This document shows positions 36,371 to 49,500 of a stretch of DNA of 64,000 nt, piece by piece. Position numbers and translations under genes: made by a program. The first letter of the stretch is position 1, and the number at the start of each line of letters is the position of its first letter. The notes beneath the pieces are model-generated. The model made no database searches. It worked only from the letters and a program-made list of their open reading frames with translations, and was not told the DNA's origin. Source of the stretch: Hippophae tibetana (Eukaryota; Streptophyta; Magnoliopsida; Rosales; Elaeagnaceae); the NCBI GenBank assembly GCA_037013495.1, contig JAZDXN010000013.1:868001-932000 (forward strand), given 5' to 3'.

Positions 36371-38521
36371 TTCAAGGAATTAGTTACTTGTTATTGAAGG
36401 GGTTTTCCTCATTACAGTTGGTTCCAAAATAACGAAGAGGTCTCAATTCAAATACTACATTTTTTTATGAGAGCTAATTAATCTATGTATAATTTAACGA
36501 TGCAAACTGTCGGACACACGCAACTGTGTATCTTCCTTCAATGACGAAGTACGTGATCGGTTAACCACCAAACATTAAATACTTACACCCACATTGCTTC
36601 TAGGTATAATATTTTGTCACTTATGTTTTATCTTACACTTTCTAGCGAACAAGATATATTTTCTCGTCATTGTGGCAAACCTATCTAAACAAAATCATTT
36701 TGTAGTTAGACATATTGATGGAGCATTTTATAACTTGGAACCTGTAGTTTTGATACCTCAATGTACTTAAATTATGTTTAAACTCATGATTGCATGTCAG
36801 AGCGGAGAGGCACGTCGTTGTATATTCCTTTGTTTAGAAACACCTTATCTTTTTGCACACAACCGTGTTCAATTTCATCAAGAATAGATTCACCTTCTTC
36901 TCGTCCTTGAAACTCACCAAGCCATATAAGAGAAGAAAAGGTTGGAATGCATTAAGCAAGTTTGTTTGGTTACTTGAGCGTTTTATATTTGGGTTTTTAG
37001 TCTATTTCTCTTTGTGAAGTTTGAAGTAATCTTTACCAACGGTACTTTCTTTGTACCATTAGTAAAAGAAATATCCTCATAATAAGCTTCACGCAATTAG
37101 TTACTTGTTATTGAAGGGGTTTTCCTCATTACAGTTGGTTCCAAAATAATGAAGAGGTCTCAATTCAAATACTACATTTTTTTATGAGAGCTAATTAATC
37201 TATGCATATTTTAACGATGCAAACTGTCGGACACACGCTCCTCCGTATTTTCCTTCAATGACAAAGTACGTGATTGGTTAACCACCTAACATTAAATACT
37301 TACATCCACATTGCTTCTAGGTATAATATTTTGTCACTTATGTTTTATCTTACACTTTCTAGCGAACAAGATATATTTTCTCGTCATTGTGGCAAACCTA
37401 TCTTAACAAAATCATTTTGTAGTTAGACCTATTGATGGAGCATTCTATAAATTGGAACCTGTAGTTTTGATACCTCAATGTACTTAAATTATGTTTAAAC
37501 TCATGATTGCATGTCAGAGCGGAGAGGCACGTCGTTGTAGATTCCTAGGTTTAGAAACACCTTATCTTTTTGCACACAACCGTGTTCAATTTCATCAAGA
37601 ATAGATTCATCTTCTTCTCGTCCTTGAAACTCACCAAGCCATATAAGAGAAGAAAATGGTGGAATGCATTAAGCAAGTTTGTTTGGTAACTTGAGCGTTT
37701 TATATTTGGGTTTTTAGTCTATTTCTCTTTGGGAAGTTTGAAGTAATCTTTACAAACGGTACTTTCTCTGTACCATTAGTTAAAGAAATATCCTCGAAAT
37801 AAGCTTCACGCAATTAGTTACTTGTTATTGAAGGGGTTTTCCTCATTACAGTTGGTTCCAAAATAATGAAGAGGTCTCAATTCAAATACTACATTTTTTT
37901 ATGAGAGCTAATTAATCTATGCATATTTTAACGATGCAAACTGTCGGACACACGCTCCTCCGTATTTTCCTTCAATGACAAAGTACGTGATTGGTTAACC
38001 ACCTAACATTAAATACTTACATCCACATTGCTTCTAGGTATAATATTTTGTCACTTATGTTTTATCTTACACTTTCTAGCGAACAAGATATATTTTCATG
38101 TCATTGTGGCAAACCTATCTAAACAAAATCATTTTGTAGTTAGACCTATTGATGGAGCATTCTATAACTTGGAACCTGTAGTTTTGATACCTCAATGTAC
38201 TTAAATTATGTTAAAACTCATGATTGCATGTCAGAGCGGAGAGGCACGTCGTTGTATATTCCTTTGTTTAGAAACACCTTATCTTAATGCACACATCCGT
38301 GTTCAATTTCAATAAGAATAGATTCATCTTCTTCTCGTCCTTGAAACTCACCAAGCCATATAAGAGATGAAAAGGTTGGAATTCATTAAGCAAGTTTGTT
38401 TGGTAACTTGAGCGTTTTATATTTGGGTTTTTAGTCTATTTCTCTTTGTGAAGTTTGAAGTAATCTTTACAAACGGTACTTTCTTTGTACCATTAGTAAA
38501 AGAAATATACTCGAAATAAGC
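36371..38521 (+). repeat. Three-monomer tandem duplication I, copy 2 (2,151 bp)
   Basis: Monomers at 36371 (B with a D-type 5' end), 37088 (C) and 37805 (C'). I see almost no difference from copy 1 after about 36450. This is one of the youngest duplications in the window. Confidence 0.87.
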
Positions 38522-39238
38522 TTCAAGGAATTAGTTACTTGTTATTGAAGGGGTTTTCCTCATTACAGTTGGTTCCAAAATAACGAAGAGGTCTCAATTC
38601 AAATACTACATTTTTTTATGAGAGCTAATTAATCTATGTATAATTTAACGATGCAAACTGTCGGACACACGCAACTGTGTATCTTCCTTCAATGACGAAG
38701 TACGTGATCGGTTAACCACCAAACATTATATACTTACACCCACATTGCTTCTAGGTATAATATTTTGTCACTTATGTTTTATCTTACACTTTCTAGCGAA
38801 CAAGATATATTTGCTCGTCATTGTGGCAAACCTATCTAAACAAAATCATTTTGTAGTTAGACATATTGATGGAGCATTCTATAACTTGGAACCTGTAGTT
38901 TTGATACCTCAATGTACTTAAATTATGTTTAAACTCATGATTGCATGTCAGAGCGGAGAGGCACGTCGTTGTATATTCCTTTGTTTAGAAACACCTTATC
39001 TTAATGCACACAACCGTGTTCAATTTCAATAAGAATAGATTCATCTTCTTCTCGTCCTTGAAACTCACCAAGCCATATAAGAGATGAAAAGGTTGGAATT
39101 CATTAAGCAAGTTTGTTTGGTAACTTGAGCGTTTTATATTTGGGTTTTTAGTCTATTTCTCTTTGTGAAGTTTGAAGTAATCTTTACAAACGGTACTTTC
39201 TTTGTACCATTAGTAAAAGAAATATACTCGAAATAAGC

Positions 39239-41388
39239 TTCAAGCAATTAGTTACTTGTTATTGAAGGGGTTTTCCTCATTACAGTTGGTTCCAAAATAA
39301 CGAAGAGGTCTCAATTCAAATACTACATTTTTTTATGAGAGCTAATTAATCTATGTATAATTTAACGATGCAAACTGTCGGACACACGCAACTGTGTATC
39401 TTCCTTCAATGACGAAGTACGTGATCGGTTAACCACCAAACATTATATACTTACACCCACATTGCTTCTAGGTATAATATTTTGTCACTTATGTTTTATC
39501 TTACACTTTCTAGCGAACAAGATATATTTGCTCGTCATTGTGGCAAACCTATCTAAACAAAATCATTTTGTAGTTAGACATATTGATGGAGCATTCTATA
39601 ACTTGGAACCTGTAGTTTTGATACCTCAATGTACTTAAATTATGTTTAAACTCATGATTGCATGTTAGAGCGGAGAGGCACGTCGTTGTATATTCCTTTA
39701 TTTAGAAACACCTTATCTTTTTGCACACAACCGTGTTCAATTTCAATAAGAATAGATTCATCTTCTTCTCGTCCTTGAAACTCACCAAGCCATATAAGAG
39801 ATCAAAAGGTTGGAATTCATTAAGCAAGTTTGTTTGGTAACTTGAGCGTTTTATATTTGGGTTTTTAGTCTATTTCTCTTTGTGAAGTTTGAAGTAATCT
39901 TTACAAACGGTACTTTCTTTGTACCATTAGTGAAAGAAATATACTCGAAATAAGCTTCAAGCAATTAATTACTTGTTATTGAAGGGGTTTTCCTCATTAC
40001 AGTTGGTTCCAAAATAACGAAGATGTCTCAATTCAAATACTACATTTTTTTATGAGAGCTAATTAATCTATGTATAATTTAACGATGTAAACTGTCGGAC
40101 ACACGCAACTGTGTATCTTCCTTCAATGACGAAGTACGTGATCGGTTAACCACCAAACATTAAATACTTACACCCACATTGCTTCTAGGTATAATATTTT
40201 GTCACTTATGTTTTATCTTACACTTTCTAGCGAACAAGATATATTTGCTCGTCATTGTGGCAAACCTATCTAAACAAAATCATTTTGTAGTTAGACATAT
40301 TGATGGAGCATTCTATAACTTGGAACCTGTAGTTTTGATACCTCAATGTACTTAAATTATGTTTAAACTCATGATTGCATGTCAGAGCGGAGAGGCACGT
40401 CGTTGTATATTCCTTTGTTTAGAAACACCTTATCTTTTTGCACACAACCGTGTTCAATTTCAATAAGAATAGATTCATCTTCTTCTCGTCCTTGAAACTC
40501 ACCAAGCCATATAAGAGATGAAAAGGTTGCAATTCATTAAGCAAGTTTGTTTGGTAACTTGAGCGTTTTATATTTGGGTTTTTAGTCTATTTCTCTTTGG
40601 GAAGTTTGAAGTAATCTTTACAAACGGTACTTTCTTTGTACCATTAGTAAAAGAAATATACTCGAAATAAGCTTCAATCAATTAGTTACTTGTTATTGAA
40701 GGGGTTTTCCTCATTACAGTTGGTTCCAAAATAACGAATAGGCTCAATTCAAATGCTACATTTTTTTATGAGAGCTAATTAATCTATGCATAATTTAACG
40801 ATGCATATTGTCGGACACACGCAACTGTGTATCTTCCTTCAATGACAAAGTACGTGATCGGTTAACCACCAAACATTAAATACTTACGTCCACATTGCTT
40901 CTAGGTATAATATTTTGTCACTTATGTTTTATCTTACACTTTCTAGCGAACAAGATATATTTGCTCGTCATTGTGGCAAACCTATCTAAACAAAATCATT
41001 TTGTAGTTAGACATATTGATGGAGCATTCTATAACTTGGAACCTGTAGTTTTGATACCTCAATGTACTTAAATTATGTTTAAACTCATGATTGCATGTCA
41101 GAGCGGAGAGGCACGTCGTTGTATATTCCTTTGTTTAGAAACACCTTATCTTTTTGCACACAACCGTGTTCAATTTCAATAAGAATAGATTCATCTTCTT
41201 CTCGTCCTTGAAACTCACCAAGCCATATAAGAGATGAAAAGGTTGGAATTCATTAAGCAAGTTTGTTTGGTAACTTGAGCGTTTTATATTTGGGTTTTTA
41301 GTCTATTTCTATTTGTGAAGTTTGAAGTAATCTTTACAAACGGTACTTTCTTTGTACCATTAGTAAAAGAAATATACTCGAAATAAGC
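39239..41388 (+). repeat. Three-monomer tandem duplication II, copy 1 (2,150 bp)
   Basis: Monomers D' (39239), an E-like unit with GCAACTGTGTATC (39956) and an A-like unit (40673). The copy at 41389 shares GATGTAAACTG (near 40085 and 42235), GGTTGCAATTC (near 40525 and 42675) and GCATATTGTCGG followed by GCAACTG (near 40803 and 42953). Private differences are few: GTTAGAGCGG near 39664 and CAATTAATTAC near 39963 in this copy. Confidence 0.85.
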
Positions 41389-43538
41389 TTCAAGCAATTA
41401 GTTACTTGTTATTGAAGTGGTTTTCCTCATTACAGTTGGTTCCAAAATAACGAAGAGGTCTCAATTCAAATACTACATTTTTTTATGAGAGCTAATTAAT
41501 CTATGTATAATTTAACGATGCAAACTGTCGGACACACGCAACTGTGTATCTTCCTTCAATGACGAAGTACGTGATCGGTTAACCACCAAACATTATATAC
41601 TTACACCCACATTGCTTCTAGGTATAATATTTTGTCACTTATGTTTTATCTTACACTTTCTAGCGAACAAGATATATTTGCTCGTCATTGTGGCAAACCT
41701 ATCTAAACAAAATCATTTTGTAGTTAGACATATTGATGGAGCATTCTATAACTTGGAACCTGTAGTTTTGATACCTCAATGTACTTAAATTATGTTTAAA
41801 CTCATGATTGCATGTCAGAGCGGAGAGGCACGTCGTTGTATATTCCTTTATTTAGAAACACCTTATCTTTTTGCACACAACCGTGTTCAATTTCAATAAG
41901 AATAGATTCATCTTCTTCTCGTCCTTGAAACTCACCAAGCCATATAAGAGATCAAAAGGTTGGAATTCATTAAGCAAGTTTGTTTGGTAACTTGAGCGTT
42001 TTATATTTGGGTTTTTAGTCTATTTCTCTTTGTGAAGTTTGAAGTAATCTTTACAAACGGTACTTTCTTTGTACCATTAGTGAAAGAAATATACTCGAAT
42101 TAAGCTTCAAGCAATTAGTTACTTGTTATTGAAGGGGTTTTCCTCATTACAGTTGGTTCCAAAATAACGAAGATGTCTCAATTCAAATACTACATTTTTT
42201 TATGAGAGCTAATTAATCTATGTATAATTTAACGATGTAAACTGTCGGACACACGCAACTGTGTATCTTCCTTCAATGACGAAGTACGTGATCGGTTAAC
42301 CACCAAACATTAAATACTTACACCCACATTGCTTCTAGGTATAATATTTTGTCACTTATGTTTTATCTTACACTTTCTAGCGAACAAGATATATTTGCTC
42401 GTCATTGTGGCAAACCTATCTAAACAAAATCATTTTGTAGTTAGACATATTGATGGAGCATTCTATAACTTGGAACCTGTAGTTTTGATACCTCAATGTA
42501 CTTAAATTATGTTTAAACTCATGATTGCATGTCAGAGCGGAGAGGCACGTCGTTGTATATTCCTTTGTTTAGAAACACCTTATCTTTTTGCACACAACCG
42601 TGTTCAATTTCAATAAGAATAGATTCATCTTCTTCTCGTCCTTGAAACTCACCAAGCCATATAAGAGATGAAAAGGTTGCAATTCATTAAGCAAGTTTGT
42701 TTGGTAACTTGAGCGTTTTATATTTGGGTTTTTAGTCTATTTCTCTTTGGGAAGTTTGAAGTAATCTTTACAAACGGTACTTTCTTTGTACCATTAGTAA
42801 AAGAAATATACTCGAAATAAGCTTCAATCAATTAGTTACTTGTTATTGAAGGGGTTTTCCTCATTACAGTTGGTTCCAAAATAACGAATAGGCTCAATTC
42901 AAATGCTACATTTTTTTATGAGAGCTAATTAAACTATGCATAATTTAACGATGCATATTGTCGGACACACGCAACTGTGTATCTTCCTTCAATGACAAAG
43001 TACGTGATCGGTTAACCACCAAACATTAAATACTTACGTCCACATTGCTTCTAGGTATAATATTTTGTCACTTATGTTTTATCTTACACTTTCTAGCGAA
43101 CAAGATATATTTGCTCGTCATTGTGGCAAACCTATCTAAACAAAATCATTTTGTAGTTAGACATATTGATGGAGCATTCTATAACTTGGAACCTGTAGTT
43201 TTGATACCTCAATGTACTTAAATTATGTTTAAACTCATGATTGCATGTCAGAGCGGAGAGGCACGTCGTTGTATATTCCTTTGTTTAGAAACACCTTATC
43301 TTTTTGCACACAACCGTGTTCAATTTCAATAAGAATAGATTCATCTTCTTCTCGTCCTTGAAACTCACCAAGCCATATAAGAGATGAAAAGGTTGGAATT
43401 CATTAAGCAAGTTTGTTTGGTAACTTGAGCGTTTTATATTTGGGTTTTTAGTCTATTTCTCTTTGTGAAGTTTGAAGTAATCTTTACAAACGTTACTTTC
43501 TTTGTACCATTAGTAAAAGAAATATACTCGAAATAAGC
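41389..43538 (+). repeat. Three-monomer tandem duplication II, copy 2 (2,150 bp)
   Basis: Monomers at 41389, 42106 and 42823. Private differences from copy 1 include GAAGTGGTTTTCC near 41414, CTCGAATTAAGC near 42095, TTAAACTATGC near 42929 and AAACGTTACTTTC near 43488. The last is typical of the A monomer that precedes a B monomer, so the copy ends by rejoining the A-B order. Confidence 0.85.
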
Positions 43539-46500
43539 TTCAAGCAATTAGTTACTTGTTATTGAAGGGGTTTTCCTCATTACAGTTGGTTCCAAAATAA
43601 CGAAGCGGTCTCAATTCAAATACTACATTTTTTTATGAGAGCTAATTAATCTATGTATAATTTAACGATGCAAACTGTCGGACACACGCAACTGTGTATC
43701 TTCCTTCAATGACGAAGTACGTGATCGGTTAACCACCAAACATTAAATACTTACACCCACATTGCTTCTAGGTATAATATTTTGTCACTTATGTTTTATC
43801 TTACACTTTCTAGCGAACAAGATATATTTTCTCGTCATTGTGGCAAACCATTCTAAACAAAATCATTTTGTAGTTAGACATATTGATGGAGCATTCTATA
43901 ACTTGGAACCTGTAGTTTTGATACCTCAATGTACTTAAATTATGTTTAAACTCATGATTGCATGTTAGAGCGGAGAGGCACGTCGTTGTATATTCATAGG
44001 TTTAGAAACACCTTATCTTTTTGCACACAACCGTGTTCAATTTCATCAAGAATAGATTCACCTTCTTCTCGTCCTTGAAACTCACCAAGCCATATAAGAG
44101 AAGAAAAGGTTGGAATGCATTAAGCAAGTTTGTTTGGTTACTTGAGCGTTTTATATTTGGGTTTTTAGTCTATTTCTCTTTGTGAAGTTTGAAGTAATCT
44201 TTACCAACGGTACTTTCTTTGTACCATTAGTAAAAGAAATATCCTCATAATAAGCTTCACGCAATTAGTTACTTGTTATTGAAGGGGTTTTCCTCATTAC
44301 AGTTGGTTCCAAAATAATGAAGAGGTCTCAATTCAAATACTACATTTTTTTATGAGAGCTAATTAATCTATGCATATTTTAACGATGCAAACTGTCGGAC
44401 ACACGCTCCTCCGTATTTTCCTTCAATGACAAAGTACGTGATTGGTTAACCACCTAACATTAAATACTTACATCCACATTGCTTCTAGGTATAATATTTT
44501 GTCACTTATGTTTTATCTTACACTTTCTAGCGAACAAGATATATTTGCTCGTCATTGTGGCAAACCTATCTAAACAAAATCATTTTGTAGTTAGACATAT
44601 TGATGGAGCATTCTATAACTTGGAACCTGTAGTTTTGATACCTCAATGTACTTAAATTATATTTAAACTCATGATTGCATGTCAGAGCGGAGAGGCACGT
44701 CGTTGTATATTCCTTTGTTTAGAAACACCTTATCTTTTTGCACACAACCGTGTTCAATTTCAATAAGAATAGATTCATCTTCTTCTCGTCCTTGAAACTC
44801 ACCAAGCCATATAAGAGATGAAAAGGTTGCAATTCATTAAGCAAGTTTGTTTGGTAACTTGCGCGTTTTATATTTGGGTTTTTAGTCTATTTCTCTTTGT
44901 GAAGTTTGAAGTAATCTTTACAAACGGTACTTTCTTTGTACCATTAGTAAAAGAAATATACTCGAAATAAGCTTCAATCAATTAGTTACTTGTTATTGAA
45001 GGGGTTTTCCTCATTACAGTTGGTTCCAAAATAACGAATAGGCTCAATTCAAATGCTACATTTTTTTATGAGAGCTAATTAATATATGCATAATTTAACG
45101 ATGCATATTGTCGGACACACGCTCCTGCGTATCTTCCTTCAATGACAAAGTACGTGATCGGTTAACCACCAAACATTAAATACTTACGTCCACATTGCTT
45201 CTAGGTATAATATTTTGTCACTTATGTTTTATCTTACACTTTCTAGCGAACAAGATATATTTGCTCGTCATTGTGGCAAACCTATCTAAACAAAATCATT
45301 TTGTAGTTAGACATATTGATGGAGCATTCTATAACTTGCAACCTGTAGTTTTGATACCTCAATGTACTTAAATTATGTTTAAACTCATGATTGCATGTCA
45401 GAGCGGAGAGGCACGTCGTTGTATATTCCTTTGTTTAGAAACACCTTATCTTTTTGCACACAACCGTGTTCAATTTCAATAAGAATAGATTCATCTTCTT
45501 CTCGTCCTTGAAACTCACCAAGCCATATAAGAGATGAAAAGGTTGCAATTCATTAAGCAAGTTTGTTTGGTAACTTGAGCGTTTTATATTTGGGTTTTTA
45601 GTCTATTTCTCTTTGTGAAGTTTGAAGTAATCTTTACAAACGGTACTTTCTTTGTACCATTAGTAAAAGAAATATACTCGAAATAAGCTTCAATCAATTA
45701 GTTACTTGTTATTGAAGGGGTTTTCCTCATTACAGTTGGTTCCAAAATAACGAATAGGCTCAATTCAAATGCTACATTTTTTTATGAGAGCTAATTAATA
45801 TATGCATAATTTAACGATGCATATTGTCGGACACACGCTCCTGCGTATCTTCCTTCAATGACAAAGTACGTGATCGGTTAACCACCAAACATTAAATACT
45901 TACGTCCACATTGCTTCTAGGTATAATATTTTGTCACTTATGTTTTATCTTACACTTTCTAGCGAACAAGATATATTTGCTCGTCATTGTGGCAAACCTA
46001 TCTAAACAAAATCATTTTGTAGTTATACATATTGATGGAGCATTCTATAACTTGCAACCTGTAGTTTTGATACCTCAATGTACTTAAATTATGTTTAAAC
46101 TCATGATTGCATGTCAGAGCGGAGAGGCACGTCGTTGTATATTCCTTTGTTTAGAAACACCTTATCTTTTTGCACACAACCGTGTTCAATTTCAATAAGA
46201 ATAGATTCATCTTCTTCTCGTCCTTGAAACTCACCAAGCCATATAAGAGATGAAAAGGTTGGAATTCATTAAGCAAGTTTGTTTGGTAACTTGAGCGTTT
46301 TATATTTGGGTTTTTAGTCTATTTCTCTTTGTGAAGTTTGAAGTAATCTTTACAAACGTTACTTTCTTTGTACCATTAGTAAAAGAAATATACTCGAAAT
46401 AAGCTTCAAGCAATTAGTTACTTGTTATTGAAGGGGTTTTCCTCATTACAGTTGGTTCCAAAATAACGAAGCGGTCTCAATTCAAATACTACATTTTTTT

Positions 46501-49500
46501 ATGAGAGCTAATTAATCTATGTATAATTTAACGATGCAAACTGTCGGACACACGCAACTGTGTATCTTCCTTCAATGACGAAGTACGTGATCGGTTAACC
46601 ACCAAACATTAAATACTTACACCCACATTGCTTCTAGGTATAATATTTTGTCACTTATGTTTTATCTTACACTTTCTAGCGAACAAGATATATTTTCTCG
46701 TCATTGTGGCAAACCTATCTAAACAAAATCATTTTGTAGTTAGACATATTGATGGAGCATTCTATAACTTGGAACCTGTAGTTTTGATACCTCAATGTAC
46801 TTAAATTATGTTTAAACTCATGATTGCATGTCAGAGCGGAGAGGCACGTCGTTGTATATTCATAGGTTTTGAAACACCTTATCTTTTTGCACACAACCGT
46901 GTTCAATTTCATCAAGAATAGATTCACCTTCTTCTCGTCCTTGAAACTCACCAAGCCATATAAGAGAAGAAAAGGTTGGAATGCATTAAGCAAGTTTGTT
47001 TGGTTACTTGAGCGTTTTATATTTGGGTTTTTAGTCTATTTCTCTTTGTGAAGTTTGAAGTAATCTTTACCAACGGTACTTTCTTTGTACCATTAGTAAA
47101 AGAAATATCCTCATAATAAGCTTCACGCAATTAGTTACTTGTTATTGAAGGGGTTTTCCTCATTACAGTTGGTTCCAAAATAATGAAGAGGTCTCAATTC
47201 AAATACTACATTTTTTTATGAGAGCTAATTAATCTATGCATATTTTAACGATGCAAACTGTCGGACACACGCTCCTCCGTATTTTCCTTCAATGACAAAG
47301 TACGTGATTGGTTAACCACCTAACATTAAATACTTACATCCACATTGCTTCTAGGTATAATATTTTGTCACTTATGTTTTATCTTACACTTTCTAGCGAA
47401 CAAGATATATTTTCTCGTCATTGTGGCAAACCTATCTTAACAAAATCATTTTGTAGTTAGACCTATTGATGGAGCATTCTATAACTTGGAACCTGTAGTT
47501 TTGATACCTCAATGTACTTAAATTATGTTTAAACTCATGATTGCATGTCAGAGCGGAGAGGCACGTCGTTGTAGATTCCTAGGTTTAGAAACACCTTATC
47601 TTTTTGCACACAACCGTGTTCAATTTCATCAAGAATAGATTCATCTTCTTCTCGTCCTTGAAACTCACCAAGCCATATAAGAGAAGAAAATGGTGGAATG
47701 CATTAAGCAAGTTTGTTTGGTAACTTGAGCGTTTTATATTTGGGTTTTTAGTCTATTTCTCTTTGGGAAGTTTGAAGTAATCTTTACAAACGGTACTTTC
47801 TCTGTACCATTAGTTAAAGAAATATCCTCGAAATAAGCTTCACGCAATTAGTTACTTGTTATTGAAGGGGTTTTCCTCATTACAGTTGGCTCCAAAATAA
47901 TGAAGAGGTCTCAATTCAAATACTACATTTTTTTATGAGAGCTAATTAATCTATGCATATTCTAACGATATAAACTGTCGGACACACGCTCCTCCGTATT
48001 TTCCTTCAATGACAAAGTACGTGATTGGTTAACCACCTAACATTAAATACATACATCCACATTGCTTCTAGGTATAATATTTTGTCACTTATGTTTTATC
48101 TTACACTTTCTAGCGAACAAGATATATTTTCTCGTCATTGTGGCAAACCTATCTAAACAAAATCATTTTGTAGTTAGACCTATTGATGGAGCATTCTATA
48201 ACTTGGAACCTGTAGTTTTGATACCTCAATGTACTTAAATTATGTTAAAACTCATGATTGCATGTCAGAGCGGAGAGGCACGTCGTTGTATATTCCTTTG
48301 TTTAGAAACACCTTATCTTAATGCACACAACCGTGTTCAATTTCAATAAGAATAGATTCATCTTCTTCTCGTCCTTGAAACTCACCAAGCCATATAAGAG
48401 ATGAAAAGGTTGGAATTCATTAAGCAAGTTTGTTTGGTAACTTGAGCGTTTTATATTTGGGTTTTTAGTCTATTTCTCTTTGTGAAGTTTGAAGTAATCT
48501 TTACAAACGGTACTTTCTTTGTACCATTAGTAAAAGAAATATACTCGAAATAAGCTTCAAGGAATTAGTTACTTGTTATTGAAGGGGTTTTCCTCATTAC
48601 AGTTGGTTCCAAAATAACGAAGAGGTCTCAATTCAAATACTACATTTTTTTATGAGAGCTAATTAATCTATGTATAATTTAACGATGCAAACTGTCGGAC
48701 ACACGCAACTGTGTATCTTCCTTCAATGACGAAGTACGTGATCGGTTAACCACCAAACATTATATACTTACACCCACATTGCTTCTAGGTATAATATTTT
48801 GTCACTTATGTTTTATCTTACACTTTCTAGCGAACAAGATATATTTGCTCGTCATTGTGGCAAACCTATCTAAACAAAATCATTTTGTAGTTAGACATAT
48901 TGATGGAGCATTCTATAACTTGGAACCTGTAGTTTTGATACGTCAATGTACTTAAATTATGTTTAAACTCATGATTGCATGTCAGAGCGGAGAGGCACGT
49001 CGTTGTATATTCATAGGTTTAGAAACACCTTATCTTAATGCACACAACCGTGTTCAATTTCAATAAGAATAGATTCATCTTCTTCTCGTCCTTGAAACTC
49101 ACCAAGCCATATAAGAGATGAAAAGGTTGGAATTCATTAAGCAAGTTTGTTTGGTAACTTGAGCGTTTTATATTTGGGTTTTCAGTCTATTTCTCTTTGT
49201 GAAGTTTGAAGTAATCTTTACAAACGGTACTTTCTTTGTACCATTAGTAAAAGAAATATACTCGAAATAAGCTTCAAGGAATTAGTTACTTGTTATTGAA
49301 GGGGTTTTCCTCATTACAGTTGGTTCCAAAATAACGAAGAGGTCTCAATTCAAATACTACATTTTTTTATGAGAGCTAATTAATCTATGTATAATTTAAC
49401 GATGCAAACTGTCGGACACACGCAACTGTGTATCTTCCTTCAATGACGAAGTACGTGATCGGTTAACCACCAAACATTATATACTTACACCCACATTGCT

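Noticed and set aside
46715-46993. 92-codon open frame on the - strand of a satellite monomer, and the 60-codon + frame at 46869-47051
   Set aside because: Both depend on a single change (TTTAG to TTTTG near 46868) in one monomer; other copies are stopped. Chance frames in repeat DNA.
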